This document shows, piece by piece, positions 8,511 to 16,235 of a stretch of DNA of 64,000 nt. A program made the translations under genes and the position numbers. The stretch comes from Rhodococcus_F sp040656415 (GTDB taxonomy: Bacteria; Actinomycetota; Actinomycetes; Mycobacteriales; Mycobacteriaceae). A model generated the notes under the pieces. It saw nothing but the letters and a program-made list of their open reading frames with translations, ran no database searches and had not been told where the DNA came from. The stretch lies in contig NZ_JBFAMC010000001.1 of assembly GCF_040656415.1 (NCBI RefSeq), positions 1,488,001 through 1,552,000 of the forward strand. The letters run 5' to 3'. Position 1 is the first letter of the stretch; each line of letters starts with the position of its first letter.

Positions 8511-8656
8511 TGGAGGGGAGTATCCCCACCTCGTGACAGCATCGTCAACACGATCGGCACCGTTGCCGCTCCGGCGCTGTCAGTCGATCGGGTTGCGGTT
8601 CCGATGCGGCGGGAGAGACCTCCGGTACCGACAAGGTCCGCCGGAGGTTCCTTTTC
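8511..8656 (+). promoter_or_regulatory. yybP-ykoY (Mn2+) riboswitch controlling the TerC-family gene
   Basis: The leader carries the two conserved yybP-ykoY blocks: GGGGAGTA (8515-8522) and GGGAGAGACCT (8611-8621). P1 forms between GGAGG 8512-8516 and CCTCC 8619-8623. The same strand, CCTCCGG 8619-8625, can instead pair perfectly with CCGGAGG 8641-8647, which contains the ribosome binding site 9 bases before ATG 8657. The layout predicts translational activation: Mn2+ stabilises P1 and frees the RBS (inference from known family behaviour). The downstream gene is a TerC/Alx-type protein, the classic target. Confidence 0.9.
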
Positions 8657-9640
8657 ATGCATGTGTCGCCACTCGTCTGGGTCATCACCTGCGGGGTGAT
8701 TCTCGGACTGTTCGTGTTCGATTTCTTCGCGCACGTTCGCACGCCACACGCCCCCTCGTTCCGCGAATCGGCCTTTTGGTCGACGGTATACATCACGATC
8801 GCGATTCTGTTCGGCCTGATTGTGTTCTGGCTCTGGGGAAGTACGTACGGCGGGGAGTATTTCGCCGGCTACGTCACGGAGAAGGCCCTGTCGATCGACA
8901 ACCTGTTCGTTTTCGTCATCATCATGGCGACGTTTTCCGTCCCCCGCGAATATCAGCAGAAGGTTCTACTGATCGGCATCGTCATGGCACTGGTGATGCG
9001 GGGAATCTTCATCGCTCTCGGTGCTGCCGCGATCAACGCCTACAGCTGGGTGTTCTACCTTTTCGGCGCCTTTCTCGTCTACACCGCATACACGCTGATA
9101 CGGAATCACGGACATCAGAAGGAGGCGGAGGAGAAACGCGACACCAGGATCCTCACCATCGCGAAGAAGATCCTCCCGACCACCGACACCTACGACGGCG
9201 ACAAGCTCGTCACGCGCATTGACGGCAAGCGTGTCGTGACACCGTTGTTCCTGGCGCTCATCGTCATCGGATTCACCGACCTTCTGTTCGCGCTCGACTC
9301 GATTCCAGCGATTTACGGGCTCACCCAGGAGCCGTACCTTGTCTTCACAGCCAACGCATTCGCATTGATGGGTTTGCGGCAGCTGTACTTCCTGATCGGA
9401 GGTTTGCTGGATCGCTTGGTCTACCTGTCGTACGGGCTGTCGGTCGTACTCGCGTTCATCGGCGTCAAGCTCGTCCTGCACGCCTTGCACGAGAACACGC
9501 TGGGCTTCGTGAACGGTGGCCAGCCCGTTGCCGTGCCGGAGATTTCGACGGCTGTATCCCTCACCGTCATCATCGGGGTACTTGCGGTCACGACCGTCGC
9601 CAGCGTCTTGAAAACGCGGAACAGTACGCTCGCGCGGTAG
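8657..9640 (+). CDS. TerC/Alx-family integral membrane protein, probable manganese exporter
   Basis: A 327-residue polytopic membrane protein of the TerC family, with about nine hydrophobic segments. Signature stretches are EKALSIDNLFVFVIIM near residue 75, with acidic residues in the membrane, and FTDLLFALDSIPAIYGLTQEPYLVFTANAFALMGLRQLYFL around residues 203-243. Alx/TerC/MeeF-type members export Mn2+, and the yybP-ykoY riboswitch in the leader supports a manganese role more than tellurite resistance. A charged cytoplasmic loop (residues 155-190, NHGHQKEAEEKRDTR) separates the two halves. It converges on the YciI gene 45 bases downstream. Confidence 0.92.
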   Translation: MHVSPLVWVITCGVILGLFVFDFFAHVRTPHAPSFRESAFWSTVYITIAILFGLIVFWLWGSTYGGEYFAGYVTEKALSIDNLFVFVIIMATFSVPREYQQKVLLIGIVMALVMRGIFIALGAAAINAYSWVFYLFGAFLVYTAYTLIRNHGHQKEAEEKRDTRILTIAKKILPTTDTYDGDKLVTRIDGKRVVTPLFLALIVIGFTDLLFALDSIPAIYGLTQEPYLVFTANAFALMGLRQLYFLIGGLLDRLVYLSYGLSVVLAFIGVKLVLHALHENTLGFVNGGQPVAVPEISTAVSLTVIIGVLAVTTVASVLKTRNSTLAR

Positions 9641-9685
9641 GTTTCGGCATGTCCGCTCGAGGATGGGGTGTGCTGACGGGGTGTA

Positions 9686-9970
9686 TCAGGAGCTGAACTC
9701 GCCGATCACCGGAATCCACTCGACGATCCGCTTGGCTGCGATCAGATCGTTGCGGGCGAACGGGTCGTCGCTGAACAGCAGCTCCACGGTCTTCGCGTCG
9801 GCTGCGTCGACGATGAGGAACGCTCCGCTGCCGTCGGCGAACGGGCCGGACGACAAGACGGTCTTCCGTTCGGCCAACTCACCGAGCCACGCCCGATGGG
9901 CGGCGCGGTGCTCGTCGCGTCCGGCAGTCGTATCGGCCGAATACGAGTATTCCACTACGAAAAGGGGCAT
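9686..9970 (-). CDS. YciI family protein
   Basis: A 94-residue single-domain YciI protein with a dimeric alpha/beta ferredoxin-like fold. The hallmarks are VEYSYSADTTAGRDEHRAAH with the conserved His near residue 22, SSGPFADGSGAFLIVDA, and DDPFARNDLIA. Close relatives include muconolactone-isomerase-like and chlorodiene-related enzymes, but most have no assigned reaction and none is claimed here. It is followed on its upstream side by the acetyltransferase gene, transcribed in the same direction with a 43-base gap. Confidence 0.88.
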   Translation of the reverse strand: MPLFVVEYSYSADTTAGRDEHRAAHRAWLGELAERKTVLSSGPFADGSGAFLIVDAADAKTVELLFSDDPFARNDLIAAKRIVEWIPVIGEFSS

Positions 9971-10013
9971 GATCTCGCTCTCTGATGAAGGTGTTCTTCG
10001 ACACTAGAAGAGG

Positions 10014-10538
10014 TCAGAGGGTGAGAAGCATCCGGGTGTTGCCGAGCGTATTCGGTTTGACATAGCTCAGGTCGAGGAACTCGGCGACGCCGGTGTCGTA
10101 CGAGCGACACATCTCGGCATACACTTCCGCCGTCACTGGGGTGCCGTCGATTTCGACGAATCCGTGCTTGCCGAAGAAGTCGACCTCGAAAGTCAGGACG
10201 AACAGGCGCTCCAGGTCGAGTTGCCTTGCGACCTCGATCAGCTTTTCGACCAGATGGTGGCCCACGCCCTGGCCCTTGACAGTGGGGTCGACCGCGATCG
10301 TGCGCACTTCGCCGAGATCCGCCCACAGCACATGCATTGCACCACAACCGATCAGGTTGCCGGCGCGCTCGGCCACCCAGAACTCCTGGATGGATTCGTA
10401 GAGGGTGACGAGGTTCTTCTCGAGCAGGATCTTTCCGGCGTAGATGTCTATCAAACGCTTGATCTCGGGGACGTCGGAGGTTCGTGCTCGGCGCACGCTC
10501 AACTGATCGTCGGCACGATTCGGCGTCCGAGAGGTCAT
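10014..10538 (-). CDS. argA: amino-acid N-acetyltransferase (N-acetylglutamate synthase)
   Basis: A 174-residue GNAT protein matching the short actinobacterial N-acetylglutamate synthase (Rv2747 type), which makes N-acetylglutamate for arginine synthesis without the amino-acid-kinase domain of E. coli ArgA. The acetyl-CoA loop is VRTIAVDPTVKGQGVGHHLVEKL (about residues 84-106), followed by LFVLTFEVDFFGKHGF. I start at ATG 10538 (MTSRTPNRADD); the longer frame upstream overlaps the divergent pgsA leader and has no similarity. Its position between ftsK and pgsA is the same as in M. tuberculosis, which supports the name. Confidence 0.9.
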   Translation of the reverse strand: MTSRTPNRADDQLSVRRARTSDVPEIKRLIDIYAGKILLEKNLVTLYESIQEFWVAERAGNLIGCGAMHVLWADLGEVRTIAVDPTVKGQGVGHHLVEKLIEVARQLDLERLFVLTFEVDFFGKHGFVEIDGTPVTAEVYAEMCRSYDTGVAEFLDLSYVKPNTLGNTRMLLTL

Positions 10539-10655
10539 GTCGTGCACATTAGCCAACGGCGTTACCGATATTCTTGGGCACGTGCCGGTACGAACAACGA
10601 ATCCACAAAAATCCCCGTCGTTACAAGGGGTGCAGTTCGATGCCGGAGTGCGCCG

Positions 10656-11318
10656 ATGAGTACGCAACGAGAGGATTCGAGCGCCGCTGACGTGGTAGCG
10701 ACACCTGATCAGGTCGCTGAGCACGTAGGCGAGGCAACCGTACCGCTTCTGAACATCGCGAACATTCTCACGATCCTTCGGATCTTGCTGGTCCCGGTCT
10801 TCGTGGCGGTGCTGTTCGTCGGGGACGGTCATTCGACGACTTGGCGACTGGTAGCCGCCGGCGTGTTCGCGGTCGCGGCCATTACCGATCGGATCGACGG
10901 GCAACTTGCCCGCAAATACGGCCTGGTCACCAATTTCGGCAAGCTCGCCGATCCCATCGCGGACAAGGCATTGATCGGTGCGGCGCTGGTCGGTCTGTCG
11001 ATCCTCGGGGATCTGCCGTGGTGGGTAACTGCGGTGATCGCCGCACGCGAGTTGGGCATCACACTGCTTCGGTTCGCAGTCTTACGACATGCGGTGATCC
11101 CCGCTGGTCGCGGCGGGAAGCTCAAGACGCTCGTGCAGTCGGCGGCTATCTTCTTCTTTTTGCTGCCGCTGCCGGCCGGGTTCGAGACCGTGGGCTGGAT
11201 TCTGATGGGTGCCGCAGTACTGCTGACTGTGGGGACCGGGCTGGATTACGTGGTGCAGGCGGTACGCCTGTGGGCCGGGGTGCACAAGGTCGAGGCAAAC
11301 GCGAGTAGGGCGGCGTGA
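10656..11318 (+). CDS. pgsA: CDP-diacylglycerol-glycerol-3-phosphate 3-phosphatidyltransferase
   Basis: An integral membrane enzyme of the CDP-alcohol phosphatidyltransferase family, making phosphatidylglycerophosphate for cardiolipin and PG. In the 220-residue form from ATG 10656 the full catalytic motif is present: D78, D81, G82, A85, R86, G95, D99 and D103 (TDRIDGQLAR ... GKLADPIADK). The N-terminal 33 residues are a polar extension, followed by hydrophobic segments starting at LLNIANILTILRILLVPVFV. A much longer in-frame extension to 10164 is antisense to the acetyltransferase gene and is rejected. The stop overlaps the cinA GTG start. Confidence 0.93.
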   Translation: MSTQREDSSAADVVATPDQVAEHVGEATVPLLNIANILTILRILLVPVFVAVLFVGDGHSTTWRLVAAGVFAVAAITDRIDGQLARKYGLVTNFGKLADPIADKALIGAALVGLSILGDLPWWVTAVIAARELGITLLRFAVLRHAVIPAGRGGKLKTLVQSAAIFFFLLPLPAGFETVGWILMGAAVLLTVGTGLDYVVQAVRLWAGVHKVEANASRAA

Positions 11319-11815
11319 CCGACCCCCTGGTGGACGGCACGCGGGTCGGCGAACTGGTTTCCGTGCTCACAGAGCATGGGAAGACCGTTGCCACTGCGGA
11401 ATCGCTGACTGCGGGAATGCTTGCCGCGACCATTGCCGGGGTCGCGGGCGCCAGCGCTGTGCTCCGCGGCGGTCTGGTGGTCTATGCCACCGATCTCAAG
11501 TCGACCCTCGGTGGTGTCGACCGCGCACGGTTGGCCGAGGACGGCCCTGTGGCCGCATCGACAGCGCGCGCACTCGCCGAGGGCGCCAGGGAACGGTGCG
11601 GTGCCGACTGGGGTGTCGGGCTGACCGGTGTCGCGGGTCCGGATGCACAGGGTGGGCAGCAGGTGGGAACGGTGTTCGTGGGCCTTGCCGGGGCTTCTGG
11701 AACCTCGGTTAAGGAGCTGAGACTCGACGGCGACAGGTGGACGATTCGCAAGTCCGCGGTTTCCGTTGCCGTGTCGGAACTCCTCGGACGTGTGAAGGAA
11801 ACATCCGGGGGCTAA
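11315..11815 (+). CDS. cinA: CinA C-terminal domain protein (nicotinamide-nucleotide amidohydrolase type)
   Basis: A 166-residue protein made only of the CinA C-terminal (PncC-like) domain. Members deamidate NMN to nicotinate mononucleotide in pyridine-nucleotide salvage. The motifs AESLTAGMLAATIAGVAGASAVLRGGLVVYATD (residues 28-60) and GLTGVAGPDAQGGQQVGTVFVG (about 104-125) are intact. The N-terminal MoCF-like half of full-length CinA is absent, as is usual in this lineage. GTG 11315 overlaps the pgsA stop, and the gene leads into clgR after a 72-base gap containing an ECF-type promoter. Confidence 0.9.
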   Translation: MTDPLVDGTRVGELVSVLTEHGKTVATAESLTAGMLAATIAGVAGASAVLRGGLVVYATDLKSTLGGVDRARLAEDGPVAASTARALAEGARERCGADWGVGLTGVAGPDAQGGQQVGTVFVGLAGASGTSVKELRLDGDRWTIRKSAVSVAVSELLGRVKETSGG

Positions 11816-11819
11816 GGTC

Positions 11820-11848
11820 GGGAACCAATCGGTCCTGTTCGTGCGTTG
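11820..11848 (+). promoter_or_regulatory. ECF (SigE-type) promoter upstream of clgR
   Basis: GGGAACC at the cinA/clgR junction (GGAAC at 11821-11825) is followed after 18 bases by CGTTG at 11844-11848. This matches the mycobacterial SigE-type pattern GGAAC-N17/18-CGTT. In M. tuberculosis clgR is a SigE target, so the site agrees with known regulation. The match is by eye. Confidence 0.65.
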
Positions 11849-11887
11849 AGATAGGGCGAGACAGGTGACGGATGAAGGAGGAGCGAG

Positions 11888-12262
11888 ATGGCGCTTCTAT
11901 TGCGTGAGGCAATAGGTGACAGTCTTCGGCGCACGCGCGTTTCACAGAGCCGGACCCTGCGTGAGGTCAGCAACAGTGCTCGTGTGAGCCTCGGGTATCT
12001 GTCCGAGGTCGAGCGAGGGCGCAAGGAGGCCTCGAGCGAACTCCTGGCGGCGATTTGCCAGGCATTGGAGGTTCCGCTTTCCGCTGTTCTGGTCGATGTC
12101 AGTGAGTCCTTGACCGACAAGACTTCAGCCAAGCGCAGCGACACCGAGCGGGCCGTGCCGACAGAGGCTCCAGCCTCGAGCACGCGGGGTTCGGCGAGCA
12201 TTGCCCGAGACACGAGGGTGGTCATCCCCGCGCCGTCGGCTCAGGCGCTTGCCGCGGCGTAG
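11888..12262 (+). CDS. clgR: ClgR, XRE-family activator of Clp protease and Psp genes
   Basis: A 124-residue regulator with an N-terminal helix-turn-helix (residues 9-66; TLREVSNSARVSLGYLSEVERGRKEASSELLAAICQALEVPL). ClgR activates clp protease and, in mycobacteria, the pspA locus in response to envelope stress. The C-terminus is a disordered Ser/Ala-rich tail ending in ALAAA, which resembles an ssrA-type degron. ClgR proteins of Corynebacterium and Streptomyces are themselves Clp substrates through C-terminal alanines. AAGGAGGAGCGAG before ATG 11888 is a strong ribosome binding site. It is followed by pspA and pspM. Confidence 0.93.
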   Translation: MALLLREAIGDSLRRTRVSQSRTLREVSNSARVSLGYLSEVERGRKEASSELLAAICQALEVPLSAVLVDVSESLTDKTSAKRSDTERAVPTEAPASSTRGSASIARDTRVVIPAPSAQALAAA

Positions 12263-12417
12263 CACCACACGCGCTGAACCGATAGATTTCTTGTTAACTG
12301 CCGATCGCTTCTCTCGGCGGCCAGACAGTCGGGGGCCATGGCCCCGTGCCGGTGCGTGACGGTCGCGCACCGAGCCGCGCACCGCGCGGCGCAACAGATG
12401 GAGGCAGGATCACACCA

Positions 12418-13248
12418 ATGGCTAATCCTTTCGTCAAGGGATGGAAGTACCTGATGGCGCTTTTCAATTCCAAGATCGATGAGAAGGCTGACCCGAAGGT
12501 TCAGATTCAGCAGGCGATCGAGGATGCGCAGCGTCAGCACCAAGCCCTGTCTCAGCAGGCCGCGTCTGTCATCGGTAACCAGCGCCAGCTCGAGATGAAG
12601 CTCAGCCGCCAACTCGACGAGGTGGAGAAGCTCAACGCCAACGCACGACAGGCCGTCAACCTGGCTGATCAGGCGCAGGCTGCGGGCGACACGGACAAGG
12701 CCATCCAGTACACCAACGCTGCCGAGGCATTTGCGGCGCAGCTCGTCACGGCCGAGCAGGGCGTGGAGGACCTCAAGGTACTGCACGACCAGTCACTGCA
12801 GGCCGCCGCGCAGGCGAAGAAGGCGGTCGAGCAGAATGCAATGGCCCTGCAGTCGAAGGTTGCCGAGCGCACCAAGCTGCTCAGCCAACTCGAGCAGGCC
12901 AAGATGCAAGAACGCGTCAGCGAGTCCCTCCGCACGATGGACAGCACGCTGTCCGCGCCTGGCAACACACCTAGTCTCGACGCCGTACGCGACAAGATCG
13001 AGCGCCGTTACGCTGACGCCCTCGGCTCCGCCGAACTCGCGCAGAACTCGATGTCGGGTCGCATGATGGAGGTTCAGCAGGCAAGCATCCAGATGGCAGG
13101 CCACAGCCGGCTCGAACAGATCCGCGCTTCGATGAAGGGGGAGGCGTTGCCGTCCGGCGGCGCTACTGATTCACCGGCAACGCCGGCGAAGCCCTCCATC
13201 GACAAGCAGTCGCCCGCTGCGGACCAGACCGGCACTTCGGGTCAGTAG
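12418..13248 (+). CDS. pspA: PspA/IM30 (Vipp1) envelope-stress protein
   Basis: A 276-residue PspA-family protein, the homologue of the mycobacterial 35-kDa antigen that coats and stabilises the inner membrane under stress. The N-terminal amphipathic helix (MANPFVKGWKYLMALFNSKIDEKADPKV) is followed by long coiled coils rich in Gln, Ala and charged residues to about residue 230, then a Pro/Ser/Ala-rich tail. I start at ATG 12418, where similarity begins; the frame runs upstream without homology. A 155-base leader separates it from clgR. A terminator-like hairpin lies just downstream, before pspM. Confidence 0.95.
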   Translation: MANPFVKGWKYLMALFNSKIDEKADPKVQIQQAIEDAQRQHQALSQQAASVIGNQRQLEMKLSRQLDEVEKLNANARQAVNLADQAQAAGDTDKAIQYTNAAEAFAAQLVTAEQGVEDLKVLHDQSLQAAAQAKKAVEQNAMALQSKVAERTKLLSQLEQAKMQERVSESLRTMDSTLSAPGNTPSLDAVRDKIERRYADALGSAELAQNSMSGRMMEVQQASIQMAGHSRLEQIRASMKGEALPSGGATDSPATPAKPSIDKQSPAADQTGTSGQ

Positions 13249-13279
13249 CAGAACAGCAGTCGCATGGGTTTCAGCCGAG

Positions 13280-13313
13280 GTGGCCGACCCGGACGTCCAG
13301 TCCGGTCGGCCAC
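13280..13313 (+). terminator. terminator-like hairpin between pspA and pspM
   Basis: GTGGCCGACCCGGAC (13280-13294) pairs with GTCCGGTCGGCCAC (13300-13313), with one bulged C and a 5-base loop, followed by a TTTCGTGTCT tract. It is the best intrinsic-terminator candidate in the window. It starts 31 bases after the pspA stop, so it should attenuate read-through into pspM. Confidence 0.75.
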
Positions 13314-13344
13314 TTTCGTGTCTGGCCTGTCAGGAATTCAGCAA

Positions 13345-14094
13345 ATGCTCCGCGAGGCGGGGAATTCTGTCGCGGAAGCAGCTTGGCGGTGGCGTGATCC
13401 TCGGGAACGTCTTCTGCGGAAGAAGAGACGGGCACGGCGCCGCGCCACGCAGTATGGCATCTTGTCGGGGTCCTCGGCCGTCGGTGCCACGGGCCTGGCC
13501 TTGATGTCCGCGCCGGAATGGTCGATTTTCGTGGCAGGAGGGGTTGCGGTGCTGTTCGCGGCTCCCGCCCTGACGGCCGTTCGCAGTTGGCGCAGACTCG
13601 GCGGCGTCACGTTGCCGCTCAGCCTTCCTGCCCGTCGTGTGCTGCCTGATCCGGACTCGGCCGCCAGGGAGCCGATGGAACGACTCATGCGTAGTGAGCG
13701 TGCTCTCTACGGCATTCTCGGCGTGCTTTCTCGCGCGGGGACGGTTGGTGCCGAGGACATCGAGAATACGGATTCGACAGCGCGCTCTGCGGCGCAGGCA
13801 CTCGAGGCTGTGGCCATCGACATCGCATCCATGGAGGATGCCACTCGCGGTGCCAGGCAGGCTGCTCCGGCACTCCATCGCGCTATTGCGTCCGCAGCCG
13901 GACAACTCGACGACGGTGTCGCGCAGTTCGAGAAGTTCGTGGCCGCAGCAGCTGAAGTTGCTGGACCAGGAGCGACGAGCGGCGCCGGTGGGCTTTCCCA
14001 CGTTCGTGACGAATTGCTGTCGGCCACGGAGAAACTTTCCGGTCTGGCCGCGGCACTGGAGGAGATCGACGACATCGTCCGGCGGTACCGCTGA
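13345..14094 (+). CDS. pspM: PspM-like membrane protein of the phage-shock locus
   Basis: A 249-residue protein in the place of Rv2743c (PspM), the membrane partner of the mycobacterial ClgR-PspA system. From ATG 13345 it has a basic N-terminus (RERLLRKKRRARRR), two closely spaced membrane segments (about 40-90: YGILSGSSAVGATGLALMS and WSIFVAGGVAVLFAAPAL), and a long Ala-rich helical C-terminus (about 125-249). The open frame starts at 13264, but that extension is encoded by the terminator hairpin, so I place the start downstream, 13 bases after an AGGA. GTG 13318 is an alternative. Family assignment rests mainly on context and topology. Confidence 0.75.
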   Translation: MLREAGNSVAEAAWRWRDPRERLLRKKRRARRRATQYGILSGSSAVGATGLALMSAPEWSIFVAGGVAVLFAAPALTAVRSWRRLGGVTLPLSLPARRVLPDPDSAAREPMERLMRSERALYGILGVLSRAGTVGAEDIENTDSTARSAAQALEAVAIDIASMEDATRGARQAAPALHRAIASAAGQLDDGVAQFEKFVAAAAEVAGPGATSGAGGLSHVRDELLSATEKLSGLAAALEEIDDIVRRYR

Positions 14095-14096
14095 GG

Positions 14097-14702
14097 TCAG
14101 TCGTCGACGCCGCGGGCGGCGAGTGCTTCACCCATTGAATCGGCTGTCATCAGCGTGCTGACGATCACCGGTACCGCGAGCGCGCGAAGTGAGAATCCCA
14201 ATCCCCGCGATTTTCGGGCGTCCTCGACGCGTTGGACGATGCCGGACATCAGGGGAATGCATCGGATCGTCATGGCCAGCACCAGCGCGACTCGGTCGGG
14301 GTCCACGCCGATCCGGCGCAGTGGCCGCATGGCCGCGGTGATCGCGTCGAGCATGTCGGTCACCCGAGTCGTCAGACTCAGCAGGGCTGCAGCAGCTATC
14401 GACAACAAGAGCACCCCGCACACGACGGTGGCCTGCACCCACCCGCTGAACACGACTTGAAATGTTCCGATGACGATCAGCACCCAGACCACAGGGCGTA
14501 GTTGCGCCGCAGCCGCGCGTATCGGAATTCGCGCGATCGCGTAAGTGCCCGCCACCAACAGTGCGGCGGGCACGAGTTGCCAAGGCTCGCGGACCAGAAC
14601 GGTCACACCGACGATGCCCGCGACGAGGGCTACAACCTTGGGACCGGCGGGAAGTCGGTGCACGACCGTGTCGCCGGGGTGGTACAGCCCGAGGGTGCTC
14701 AT
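14097..14702 (-). CDS. bioN: ECF transporter transmembrane (T) component, biotin type
   Basis: A 201-residue EcfT/CbiQ-family membrane protein with about five hydrophobic segments. It transmits ATP hydrolysis from the ATPase to the substrate-binding S component. The coupling motif is in the C-terminal half: VEDARKSRGLG around residues 161-171, followed by MTADSMGEALAARGVDD, which holds the second conserved A-R-G signature. It overlaps the upstream ATPase gene by four bases and belongs to a bioY-bioM-bioN operon. It ends two bases from the pspM stop, so the operons converge tightly with no room for a separate terminator. Confidence 0.9.
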   Translation of the reverse strand: MSTLGLYHPGDTVVHRLPAGPKVVALVAGIVGVTVLVREPWQLVPAALLVAGTYAIARIPIRAAAAQLRPVVWVLIVIGTFQVVFSGWVQATVVCGVLLLSIAAAALLSLTTRVTDMLDAITAAMRPLRRIGVDPDRVALVLAMTIRCIPLMSGIVQRVEDARKSRGLGFSLRALAVPVIVSTLMTADSMGEALAARGVDD

Positions 14703-15379
14703 CGAACCAATTTCCGGTAGAAGTCGATCGACATACTCGGCACGCCGTCGGCCAGGACCCTGCCGTTGTCTACCACGAGAACCCGGTCGAACGAGTCGAG
14801 CAATTCGAGTTGGTGGGTCACCATGATCACTTGCTGTGGGAGTCGTTCGAACCTTTCCGCCACTGCACGGGTATTTCGCAGGTCGAGCAGTGTGGTCGGT
14901 TCGTCGGCCACCAAGACCTCGGGTTCGGTGACCATAACCGCGGCAAGGGCGAGTAGTTGCTTCTGCCCGCCCGATAGAAGGTGGGTTGGGTGGTCGGCAT
15001 GGTCGGCGAGACCGAACTGTTCGAGAACCCGCGCTACACGGCTTGCACGGCCGGCTTTGTCCAGTGAGGTCCTGCGCAGCGAGAATCCGATGTCCTCGGC
15101 CACTGTGGGCATAACGATCTGATGGTTGGGGTCGGTGAAGACGAAGCCCACTTTCTTGCGAACTTGTCGGCCGCGCCGGGCCGTGTCGAGGTCGTCGACA
15201 GTGACGGTGCCTGTCGATGGCACGACGAGCCCGTTGATCATGCGGGCGAGCGTCGACTTGCCCCCGCCGTTCGGTCCTATGATGCCGATCCGATGCTCGC
15301 TGAGGGTCAATTCGACATCCTCGAGGACCGTTCGTTCGCCATAGGCGTGCCGGACGCCGCGGAACCGGATATCGCTCAT
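14699..15379 (-). CDS. bioM: ECF transporter ATP-binding protein, biotin type
   Basis: A 226-residue ABC ATPase energising the biotin ECF transporter. Walker A GPNGGGKST lies at residues 36-44, the Q-loop is FTDPNHQIV, the signature is HLLSGGQKQLLALA around 134-147, Walker B is VLVADEPTTLLD, and the H-loop is VIMVTHQLE. The single ATPase is consistent with BioMNY systems, in which one A protein dimerises. I chose ATG 15379 (MSDIRFRG), where family similarity starts; the upstream in-frame extension overlaps bioY. It is 13 bases from the bioY stop, so one transcript is likely. Confidence 0.92.
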   Translation of the reverse strand: MSDIRFRGVRHAYGERTVLEDVELTLSEHRIGIIGPNGGGKSTLARMINGLVVPSTGTVTVDDLDTARRGRQVRKKVGFVFTDPNHQIVMPTVAEDIGFSLRRTSLDKAGRASRVARVLEQFGLADHADHPTHLLSGGQKQLLALAAVMVTEPEVLVADEPTTLLDLRNTRAVAERFERLPQQVIMVTHQLELLDSFDRVLVVDNGRVLADGVPSMSIDFYRKLVR

Positions 15380-15392
15380 TGCCACTGACCGC

Positions 15393-15992
15393 CTACCGGT
15401 GTCGGACGCCGGCCTTGCCGAAGTCCGGAGTGGGGTCACTCGGCAATCCCGGATAGGCCCGATGCACTCGAGCGGCAACGAGTGCCGTGAGGACCGCCTT
15501 GACGATATCGCCGGGAAGGAACGTCGCGTTGGCCGCGACAGCCTGCCACAGAGTCAGGTTTGCGCGCATCGTCATGCCCGCCAACCCGAACGCGTACAAG
15601 ACGATGATTCCACCGAGGATGTTGATCATGATCCCCTGAGCGATTCGGTATCGGGGAAGGAGCCGGATCGTCAGCCAGCCGATGATGGCGGCTGCGGGTA
15701 TCCACCCGATGAGAAATCCTGCGGTGGGCCCGGCCAGTGACGTGAACGTGGTACGCCCGCCTGCGAGCACTGGAAGTACGAGCCCCAGTGCTATCACGGT
15801 CAGTACCGCGAGCACTCCCTTTCGCGGGCCGAGTAGTGCACCGGCGAGCATCACGCCCAACGTCTGCAGGGTGATCGGGACGCCGGAGCTACCGATGTTG
15901 ATTGTGCCGGGCAAGCCCAGAGCCACGATCAACGCCGCGAATACCGCGACGTGGGCAAGGCCGCGCGCGGAAAGTGGGGATGTCGGCGACAC
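15393..15992 (-). CDS. bioY: biotin transporter BioY (ECF substrate-specific component)
   Basis: BioY is the membrane S component that binds biotin with high affinity. The 199-residue protein has six predicted membrane segments, with the family stretch GVPITLQTLGVMLAGALLGPRKG near residues 37-59 and GPTAGFLIGW around residue 88. It heads a bioY-bioM-bioN operon. I searched the leader by eye for a BioQ-type operator and did not find a convincing one. Start is GTG 15992; no strong RBS is seen. Biotin supply matters here because mycolic-acid bacteria need biotin-dependent acyl-CoA carboxylases. Confidence 0.93.
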   Translation of the reverse strand: MSPTSPLSARGLAHVAVFAALIVALGLPGTINIGSSGVPITLQTLGVMLAGALLGPRKGVLAVLTVIALGLVLPVLAGGRTTFTSLAGPTAGFLIGWIPAAAIIGWLTIRLLPRYRIAQGIMINILGGIIVLYAFGLAGMTMRANLTLWQAVAANATFLPGDIVKAVLTALVAARVHRAYPGLPSDPTPDFGKAGVRHR

Positions 15993-16235
15993 TGTCGGCG
16001 CGCTCCTCTTCCTGCTGGACTCAACCCGCCGAGTTTACGTCAGGGCGCCGGCGCCAACTTCGCGCGCTCGCCAACGTGAATCCGATGGCGTGGGGGAGAA
16101 CCCTGATCTTTTCCTGATTTTTGCCATGGCTTCGTGCTTTGTGCGAGCTGGCGTGCAAGGCTGGTGTTACCCGACAGCTGGAGCCGACGACGTGTCAGGC
16201 GAGGATCTGATCGGGGAGATGCTGAGGAGGCAGTC

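Noticed and set aside
15993..16235. BioQ operator before bioY
   Set aside because: I looked for a TGAAC-N3-GTTAC-like site by eye and did not find one that fits.
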